Below are positions 1 to 5,685 of a DNA stretch of 12,399 bases, piece by piece. Every line of letters begins with the position of its first letter. Position 1 is the first letter of the stretch. The stretch covers positions 1 through 12,399 of the forward strand of contig MU621520.1 in assembly GCA_025399215.1 (NCBI GenBank). Direction: 5' to 3'. This stretch comes from Globomyces pollinis-pini. Lineage: Eukaryota > Chytridiomycota > Chytridiomycetes > Rhizophydiales > Globomycetaceae. The notes under the pieces are model-generated. The model searched no databases. It was not told the DNA's origin and saw only the letters and a list, made by a program, of their open reading frames with translations. Made by a program: the position numbers and the translations under genes.

Positions 1-218
1 ACTGTTTTACCAAATGCACAAGTGACTTCTTTGTATTTAACAGTACACACACCTACAGCCTTGCATGATGCAGATGTACATTTAAATGTTACCCATTTAC
101 AATTATGTATTTCTCTGCCTTCTATATTCTTGCAGGGAGTGCATTTACTATTTCCCGATGCTTCTTGAATGCAAGTCTTGAACGCATCATTGTTTATAAC
201 AATCCAATCTCTAGCCAT
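1..218 (-). CDS. Cys-rich hypothetical protein, cut off by the window edge
   Basis: I do not recognise this gene. The ATG lies at 218-216 on the minus strand and the frame stays open for 72 codons to the window edge, so only the N-terminal part is visible. It starts MARDWIVINNDAFKTC and carries eight cysteines in 72 residues: C16, C26-x2-C29, then H38-x-C40, C47-x4-C52, C58 and C67. This C/H spacing suggests a zinc-binding module, perhaps of the kind found near DNA-binding or transposase-associated domains (FLYWCH-like is one possibility). There is no signal peptide, so a disulfide-rich secreted protein is unlikely. It diverges from the HEPN-like gene at 313, with 94 bp between the starts. 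The function is unknown and an intron beyond the edge is possible. Confidence 0.55.
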   Translation of the reverse strand, partial: MARDWIVINNDAFKTCIQEASGNSKCTPCKNIEGREIHNCKWVTFKCTSASCKAVGVCTVKYKEVTCAFGKT

Positions 219-220
219 TA

Positions 221-280
221 CAAAAAGTTTTAGAATAGATTAAAAACTTTTCAGAATAAGTGGAAAAGTTTTTGGAATAA
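221..280. repeat. Three degenerate 20-bp tandem units in a divergent promoter
   Basis: Units at 221-240, 241-260 and 261-280 share the pattern A-rich, then AGTTTT or ACTTTT, then AGAATA or GGAATA. They fill most of the short space between the divergent genes starting at 218 (-) and 313 (+). They may be binding sites or simply an AT-rich microsatellite-like expansion. Confidence 0.45.
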
Positions 281-312
281 AATTTCACTCGAATTCTTAC
301 TCAAAAAAAAAC

Positions 313-639
313 ATGGGAATCACAACATCAAAATTCCCAACCAACGACTATGAACTAGTAATAACCATATCAAAAGAACTGGAATACATTCTTGAAACTG
401 AGTTTCAAGCAACTGGTAAAGGACTACATGAAAAAATATCATCAGTGGAGTCAAAACTAACAAATACTTTAGTTAAACAAATGCGATATCTAGCAACGAT
501 AAGGAATAAATTGATTCATCAACGTGATTTTCATCATATCCCGGATCGTAATCAGTTCATTGCTAATTTTGAATCGGCAATGGGAGAATTGAAAGTGTTG
601 ATTTCAAAAGATCAAGCTTCAAATTGTGTTATTTGTTAA
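313..639 (+). CDS. Small HEPN/DUF4145-like protein with N-myristoylation and CaaX signals
   Basis: The protein is 108 aa and intronless. Residues 16-92 read as a compact helical domain of the HEPN/DUF4145-like type known mainly from bacteria: a leading helix, the GKGLHEKISSVESKL segment (36-50), then MRYLATIRNKLIHQ (57-70). R64-N65-x3-H69 matches the R-x4-6-H motif of HEPN ribonucleases. The N-terminus MGITTSK fits the eukaryotic N-myristoylation consensus (G2, S6). The protein ends in CVIC, which fits a prenylated CaaX box. Together these predict an anchor on the cytosolic face of a membrane. A paralog lies 233 bp downstream, and an AATAAA sits at 677-682. The family call rests on remembered motif patterns. 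RNase activity is not shown, and the domain could serve only as a binding module. Acquisition from bacteria is possible but untested. Confidence 0.65.
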   Translation: MGITTSKFPTNDYELVITISKELEYILETEFQATGKGLHEKISSVESKLTNTLVKQMRYLATIRNKLIHQRDFHHIPDRNQFIANFESAMGELKVLISKDQASNCVIC

Positions 640-676
640 TTTTAAAATATAATATTAATTGATTTATTATAGATAC

Positions 677-682
677 AATAAA
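677..682 (+). terminator. Polyadenylation signal AATAAA
   Basis: A canonical AATAAA lies 38 nt after the stop of the HEPN-like gene at 313-639. Confidence 0.45.
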
Positions 683-787
683 TGGGTAGTATATATTTAT
701 TGTATTGGCTTTGTCAATAATTTCGATGTCCATATCGCGTCTGCTTTGTTTTGACGTATATTGAACCATTATAGGGTGTGATTGAAG

Positions 788-793
788 TATAAA
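788..793 (+). promoter_or_regulatory. Possible TATA box of the second HEPN-like paralog
   Basis: TATAAA lies 80 nt upstream of the ATG at 873. In AT-rich DNA this motif is weak evidence on its own. An upstream ATG at 851 opens a short out-of-frame reading frame that overlaps the main start and might dampen translation. Confidence 0.3.
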
Positions 794-872
794 TTGGCTG
801 CTATACAAGATGATAAACTTTCAAACGTCAAAATCTTCTCATTCCACAACATGAACTTTAGTTTTCAAACTT

Positions 873-1142
873 ATGGGTACTGTATTGTCCAAATTATTTC
901 CTAACGATTACGAACTAGTAGTAACCAAATCAAAAGAACTGGATCACATTCTTGAAACCAAATTTAATGCAACAGGTGCTAGTCTTAACGAAAAATTAGG
1001 TTCGGTCCAATCGCAATTATCTCCATCATTGGCCAAGAAAATCCGATATTTGATCAGAATACGTACCATTTTTGGCAATACTAGTATGTTGGAAAACAGG
1101 ATTCGATCTATCAAAGTTCAACTTTCTTTCTTCAACCAATAA
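873..1142 (+). CDS. Degenerate paralog of the HEPN-like protein, probably non-catalytic
   Basis: The protein is 89 aa. Over the first 66 residues it matches the gene at 313-639 at about 37 positions (56%, counted by hand), including the myristoylation-type start MGTVLSK. Similarity stops after residue 64. R64 is kept, but the motif asparagine and histidine are replaced (T65, N69), and there is no CaaX ending. An alternative model uses a 37-nt GT-AG intron at 1063-1099; it joins a different frame whose Asp and Phe spacing recalls the downstream part of the paralog, and stops at 1150-1152 (80 aa). Either way, the segment with the R-N-x3-H motif is missing. This is a tandem duplicate that has either become a non-catalytic partner or is decaying. 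The AATAAA at 1138-1143 overlaps the stop. Confidence 0.5.
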   Translation: MGTVLSKLFPNDYELVVTKSKELDHILETKFNATGASLNEKLGSVQSQLSPSLAKKIRYLIRIRTIFGNTSMLENRIRSIKVQLSFFNQ

Positions 1143-1258
1143 AATGGAATGAGAGCATAATTTTTTTCAATTAATTGGTTTAATTACAATTAGTCAATAG
1201 GTGAGCATCCGTAACCAATAGATTGATCCTAGGATCTTTTCGACCCATCGAACTTGAT

Positions 1259-2026
1259 TCAATGATGATAAACAGACCCACTGACTCTAGCATCATTCAT
1301 TAGCAGTTCTAAAATCTCTTCGCATACGTTTTGTCGAGCCTTTTTTAACGCTTGATTCTCACGAGCACATGGATCCACTCTTTTGTCGTTTAGTAGTAAT
1401 CTGACGATATCGATATAATCGTGATCAACAGCAATCATTAACGCACGATTGTTTTGTTGAGACGGATTCACCCTTGAATCCTTCAACAGCATACCAACAA
1501 TGTCTGTATATCCATAATTGGTAGCTACCAATATCGCCTGGTTACAATTTACCGATGGATCCACTCTTGAATCATTCAATAGCATCTCTACAATATCCCC
1601 ATGTCCATTGTTAACAGCATTTAATAACACTACATTGTCATTTACGGATGGATCCACATTTTTATATTCTAACAACATTCTGATAATGTCTGTATATTCA
1701 TGGGCACTAGCAAATAGTAAAGCTTTAGTACAATCAAAGGATAACTGTGAATCCAAATATCGCTTAAACAATCCAGGTTTCTTGAAAAGTGCTTTAGATT
1801 GGTAGAGCTCCTCTAAATGCCGAACTTCATACCCAAAGTTGCTAAAACGTTTTGATAAACGGGTGAAAGACAAGAAATCCTGTAGGGGAAGGTAATTGAC
1901 GATTATATGTAGTACTCCATCAGGAAGGGTTTCTAAACTTCTTACTGAAGGTAGTTGTCTTGTTAGTGTTACTTCCATATTGAATTGTTCAAAAAAGATT
2001 TCGGACAATACTAAGCATAGAAACAT
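1259..2026 (-). CDS. F-box protein with five short ankyrin repeats
   Basis: The protein is 255 aa. Residues about 33-72 (LPDGVLHIIVNYLPLQDFLS and on) form an F-box, which in known families binds Skp1 and brings the protein into an SCF ubiquitin ligase. Residues 97-251 are five ankyrin-like repeats of exactly 31 residues (97-127, 128-158, 159-189, 190-220, 221-251), each with a core like DIVEMLLNDSRVDPS. These presumably bind the substrate. The repeats are two residues shorter than the usual 33, a style I associate with large ankyrin families in chytrids, amoebae and giant viruses. The start is uncertain: M17 (position 1978) directly precedes the F-box region and may be the true start, because residues 1-16 are hydrophobic and unlike the rest. 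The gene converges on the HEPN-like paralog and diverges from GID9. The fifth repeat is the most worn. Confidence 0.85.
   Translation of the reverse strand: MFLCLVLSEIFFEQFNMEVTLTRQLPSVRSLETLPDGVLHIIVNYLPLQDFLSFTRLSKRFSNFGYEVRHLEELYQSKALFKKPGLFKRYLDSQLSFDCTKALLFASAHEYTDIIRMLLEYKNVDPSVNDNVVLLNAVNNGHGDIVEMLLNDSRVDPSVNCNQAILVATNYGYTDIVGMLLKDSRVNPSQQNNRALMIAVDHDYIDIVRLLLNDKRVDPCARENQALKKARQNVCEEILELLMNDARVSGSVYHH
1274..1738 (-). repeat. 93-bp tandem repeats encoding ankyrin units
   Basis: Five units of 93 bp match the 31-residue protein repeat. A GATGGATCCAC-like core recurs at the same place in several units (around 1369, 1554 and 1647), so part of the similarity persists at DNA level. This suggests fairly recent unit duplication or gene conversion. 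Confidence 0.65.
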
Positions 2027-2409
2027 ACTTTTGTTCGATAAATTCTATCGCTTCAAGCAATTACCTTGGGGTGGTTAACATCTAATGCGTTGTGTGACTG
2101 ACACAAAAAGCTTTTTATGTGAATGGGCATAGAGCAGTTTTTTGGTCAAGCTATTTTTGGGACTTTAACATTACTTATGCCTCTAGGTTTTCATTTAGTA
2201 CACAATCTACATACATCTTTATAGCTCTTAAGACATGAATGAATATGGATCCAAATAGCCATTAACAATATAAGATTTCAGAAAATATTTCAAGACTATT
2301 ATCAATAAGCTCTTGTACTGAGTTGAATTTTGCCATTTCTTTCCAATGTTTTTCAATGTCATTTGTATGTTTAATTGTTTTCTGTTCGCGTTCAAGATTT
2401 TCACTTTCA
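2027..2409. other. Divergent intergenic region between the F-box gene and GID9
   Basis: 383 bp lie between two divergent starts. No RNA gene is visible. A possible 5'-UTR intron of the F-box gene could run on the minus strand from a GTAATT donor near 2067 to an AAAG acceptor just before the ATG. A minus-strand open stretch at 2262-2429 is discussed in the findings. Confidence 0.4.
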
Positions 2410-3957
2410 ATGGAATCAGTCAAAATAAATCATGAAGGATTATTCGCTTTAGAGCAACCATTGCTCAAGGTTAATGCAAATATCTAACAGTTTAGGTAAG
2501 AAATACTTGATCCTCAAGTTATAACAATCCGTCTGTTCATCAAATTCAAATAAGATTCTCAAATAACTATCTTAGGTTCCAATAGAGCAACTTAAAAGAG
2601 CATTTAAGCAATCTCAGAAAATTATCGATAAGGAGATGTCATTTATAGTCTCAAATTTATCACAACCAAATGCAAACATTCCAGAACTAACAGAAAGATT
2701 GAAAGCTGCTAAAGTCAAAGTAATACAACCTTATTTTTTAAAATGATCAAGTTGAGAGAAGCAAGATTATTGGAAGAGAGTTACCTAAAAAAATCTCGAT
2801 CTCGAATTGAATATTTGAATACTTTGTTTGAAATCCCATCAGTAGATTCAGAAGAATTTGATAGATGGAGTAAAATCCGATTGAATCATTTGATGGTCGA
2901 TTATCTTTCACGACATGGGTTTAACGAAACATCTACAAAGTTTGCCAACGATCTCATGATTGAGGTTAAAATTCATTGAGATTTATATTCAGGATCTGGT
3001 AGATTTGGATTTGTTTAAGCAATCCCAAAAAATTATAGACTCATTGTCTCAGAGGAAATGTCAAGAGGCACTGCAATGGTGTAATGAAAATAAATCAAAT
3101 TTGAAGAAGATAAAGGTATGATTGCCATCATTTATAATCCAAAGAGCTCCTTGGAATTCAACCTTCGATTGCAAGAGTATATTGAATTGGTTCGAGAACG
3201 GAAAATTACCACTGCTTTACAATATGTTCGGAAGTTTCTGACACCTTGGTCTGATACACATTTAAAAGAAATTCAACAGGTATTCTAAAGTGAAATCTAA
3301 ACTCTCTATTCAGGTATTTTAACAAAAAATTGTAATAAGTGAAGGTAGACATTGGTATGGATTGATCTGTAGGCTATGGGATTACTGGCATTTGATCCAA
3401 ATACGCAATGTCATCATTATAAGGTATATATAGTTTGAATTGATGGGTTAGGTTATTGAGCAAAGACATTAACAAACCCAGGGTTTGTATGACCAAAAGC
3501 GGTGGGACCTGTTAATTCATGCGTTCCAAATAGATAATTTTTCCTTGAATAGTTTAACTAATCAATCAATGCTCTGTCTTACGTTACAAGCTGGTCTGAC
3601 TGCCCTCAAGACTCATAGCTGTTTTCAATCAGAATGTAAAAATGTAAATTGTCCAGTATGCTCGGATTCTTTTGGAAAGATTGCATCCACTTTACCAAAT
3701 TCACATCATGGTAAACTAGATGGATTGTTTATCGTTAGTGAATTCAAGTTTGGTCTGTCGAATTAGTAATAGAATGATGGATGAAAGCAACCCACCCCTC
3801 GTTTTGCCGAATGGTTACGTTTATTCTAAAAATGTACCATATGTGTAGTTAATTATAGGCTCTGGTCGAAATGGTTGAGCAGGAAGGAATCATTGTTTGT
3901 CCACGTACAGGAAACACTTATACAATGTCTGATACAAGGAAAGCTTTTATTCTTTAA
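2410..3957 (+). CDS. FYV10: GID9/FYV10/MAEA subunit of the GID/CTLH E3 ubiquitin ligase
   Basis: Nine exons: 2410-2469, 2576-2719, 2752-2964, 2993-3115, 3145-3279, 3373-3423, 3482-3710, 3739-3833, 3859-3957. All introns are GT-AG and the spliced frame gives 382 aa, close to the ~396 aa of animal MAEA. The start is fixed by the family N-terminus, where [17 protein letters not shown] spans intron 1. A LisH motif covers about 109-139, CTLH about 140-200, then a CRA region and a degenerate RING (C299-x2-C302, H317/H318, C325, LPNGYVYS, C364-PRT). In yeast and animals this subunit pairs with RMD5/GID2 as the catalytic RING heterodimer that marks metabolic enzymes for degradation. Introns 2, 3, 4, 7 and 8 are 32, 28, 29, 28 and 25 nt. 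Introns 1, 5 and 6 (106, 93, 58 nt) have an unusual composite structure. The family's usual RING cysteine after H317 is a histidine here. Confidence 0.95.
2470..2575 (+). other. GID9 intron 1, possibly a minimal intron plus a longer one
   Basis: The first 26 nt (2470-2495) form a complete small intron: GTTAAT donor, CTAAC branch-like site, TTTAG acceptor. It is followed at once by a strong GTAAGA donor at 2496 that runs 80 nt to CTTAG at 2575. No exon base lies between them. Confidence 0.5.
3280..3372 (+). other. GID9 intron 5: apparent tandem of three minimal introns (34+31+28 nt)
   Basis: The 93-nt gap in the coding sequence contains two internal AG|GT junctions. They split it into 3280-3313, 3314-3344 and 3345-3372. 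Each piece begins GTAT or GTAG, ends in AG, and falls in the 25-35 nt range of the single introns here. No coding base is needed between them, because the protein reads straight from EIQQ to AMGLL. Confidence 0.6.
3424..3481 (+). other. GID9 intron 6: apparent tandem of two minimal introns (28+30 nt)
   Basis: A TTAG|GTTATT junction at 3451/3452 divides the 58-nt intron into 3424-3451 (28 nt) and 3452-3481 (30 nt), both of standard size for this genome. The second contains a TTAAC branch-like site and a CCCAG acceptor. The protein reads directly from HHYK to GLYDQ across it. Confidence 0.6.
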
Positions 3958-3965
3958 GTTAGCTA

Positions 3966-3971
3966 AATAAA
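3966..3971 (+). terminator. Polyadenylation signal of GID9
   Basis: AATAAA lies 9 nt after the GID9 stop, in the 131-bp space between the convergent GID9 and protease genes. Confidence 0.5.
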
Positions 3972-4070
3972 TAATTGATGGTCGCGGACTCTTTGATTCA
4001 AAACTTTTCATACATTTAGTTTTCTGAACTTTATTAATATTAAACTAGTACCAAAGAGATATTAGTAAAC

Positions 4071-4076
4071 TTTATT
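4071..4076 (-). terminator. Polyadenylation signal of the aspartic protease
   Basis: TTTATT on the plus strand reads AATAAA on the minus strand, 13 nt past the protease stop. Confidence 0.45.
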
Positions 4077-4088
4077 GGTAGTTTAAGA

Positions 4089-5515
4089 TTAAGCGGTAGG
4101 AACGCTGGCCTGTAATTCTTTCAATAACTTTAAATCTTGATCAATTGAGCGTTCCACTGTTTCTTTCTCTGCGGTACCAATGAACTGTAATTGAAGTCTT
4201 TGAGCTTGGATTTTATACATCAGCTGTTCAATTTCCCGTTGAATCAATTCGACGTTTTTCACTTTATCATGCACTGCTGGAGCGAAACTGATTGTACGTA
4301 ACGTTTTATTCCAATAAGTGTAGTAAGATCTCAAAAAGACAGTGCCAAAGATCATATACTCTTTTGAAGTGGTAGGAGCAAATCCAGAATAGCATGTTCC
4401 AGTCGTTTTATCTTTCAACACATAAAATTTGCGAGTCAAGATAAAAGTAAAGTTGGTCGTCTTATCTGTGATTGCAACATTAGTAAGTGTCTGATCGTCA
4501 CAGTTCAACAAGTATCTTCTGGTTGATTTATCGTATGTTGCCTTCAATGCGGTGTTCACTTTGGCAGCGATACCAGGAGGGAGGAAAATAACCGAAGTCC
4601 CAATATCCAAAATAGCTTTATCAATCACACTGTTATCTGGCAATGTTTCTGCCAGTCGACTTTCTGGAACCAAAGGAGAATCATCAGGACTGAGAGATCC
4701 AACAGTAATAAACCAATTGGATACATCAAAATCCCACCGAGCAAAAGAAAGCAGTTTGACTGAATGACTATTTCTGACCAACGCTCGTTCTGGATTAATA
4801 TCCCCAAAGCTTATTTCTCCCTCTGCCAGATTCTTTGAAAAGTAAAGCCCAAAAGAGGAATCAAAGAGAGTATCACCAAACAAAGCATCCAAGAAGTTGG
4901 TTTTATCACGATCTTCGTCCTTTTCAAGCTTCAAATTTAAGCTTGAGGCGTCACTGAATCCCAAACCCAACACTCCATCAATAAATTCAGTTCCCACTTC
5001 TTCATCTGAAACTCCAATAATCAAATTCTTTTTGGCTTTGTCAGGACCAAAAGAAATACTGGCAGAATATGCAGAAACTTTGGCACTTGCTGTTCCATAT
5101 GCAACAGTGGCACTAATAGCAGTGTTGGTGTTGCTGTAGTTAACTGGCGTGAGATGTAGCTCGGATGGTGATATAGATTTACCCTGACAGCTTTTATCAT
5201 TTTTTGGACTAATACAGTTCTGACCAGTAACCCATAGATCAGCAGTGCCAGAATCAACTACTAACTCTACTGTTTTGTTGATAACCACACCATTCTCTTC
5301 CAATCCTCCATCGACAGTTATAGGCATTACGAAATATATATCTATGGATGGTTAGATATTAACTTATACGTACCATTTGAATTGAATAGTGCTGCTTTGT
5401 CCCCATCACGTTTATACAAATCGCGATGATGACCAGTTTGAAAGGTTCGTTTATATAACGGTAGCTTAATAGCAGTCACACACGCTAAAACTGAGAGCAG
5501 ATTCAACCCAATCAT
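4089..5515 (-). CDS. Secreted pepsin-family (A1) aspartic protease with coiled-coil tail
   Basis: Two exons, 5374-5515 and 4089-5341, joined across a 32-nt intron (5342-5373, GTACGT donor, CTAAC branch site) give 464 aa. Residues 1-16 are a signal peptide (MIGLNLLSVLACVTA). Two YKR sites at about 21-23 and 36-38 look like Kex2-type cleavage points that release a short propeptide. The first catalytic motif is V-D-S-G-T (D77), the flap tyrosine is in AYGTAS (Y129), and GVLGLGF follows. The second catalytic motif is LDIGTS (D293), with isoleucine where the family normally has T or S, so activity may be altered. The fold ends near residue 404. A charged helical tail of about 60 residues (405-464, EIEQLMYKIQAQRLQLQ and on) has no counterpart in ordinary pepsins. 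The protein is probably exported to the wall, vacuole or outside. It lies downstream of the TCP11 gene on the same strand. Confidence 0.94.
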
Positions 5516-5561
5516 TGTTTTTGTGAAAATGTTTGTTTATTCCAACTTGAATATCATTGAT

Positions 5562-5567
5562 CACGTG
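5562..5567. promoter_or_regulatory. CACGTG E-box upstream of the protease
   Basis: A perfect CACGTG lies 47 bp upstream of the protease ATG in a 170-bp intergenic region. Such sites bind bHLH factors in fungi (Pho4 and Cbf1 types). A minus-strand TATAAA sits at 5648-5653. A CACGTG also precedes the TTD14-type gene at a similar distance. Confidence 0.35.
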
Positions 5568-5685
5568 TTTTCTATACTCCGACGTGGATCAACAAACGAC
5601 CATCATTTTAATATTGACATATAACCGTTTTTCAAAAAAAAGTTGTCTTTATAAATACGTTCGTTTAAAAATATATTTTTTTACT

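Noticed and set aside
2228..2410. Minus-strand 60-aa ORF with an ATG at 2410
   Set aside because: Its Lys/Asn/Leu-rich sequence looks like an off-frame reading; the neighbouring frame at 2262-2429 is more protein-like and is reported instead.
3711..3759. Alternative 22-nt intron (GTTTAT donor) in GID9 after HHGKLDG
   Set aside because: The 28-nt intron 3711-3738 with a GTAAAC donor fits the size class and gives [10 protein letters not shown], which matches the MAEA pattern better.
3485..3766. Independent small ORF starting at 3485
   Set aside because: It is exon 7 of GID9 read on into intron 7; it has no ATG at that start and its last residues are intronic.
4552..5257. Several ORFs overlapping the aspartic protease on both strands
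   Set aside because: They are shadows of a strongly recognised protease frame and show no domain.
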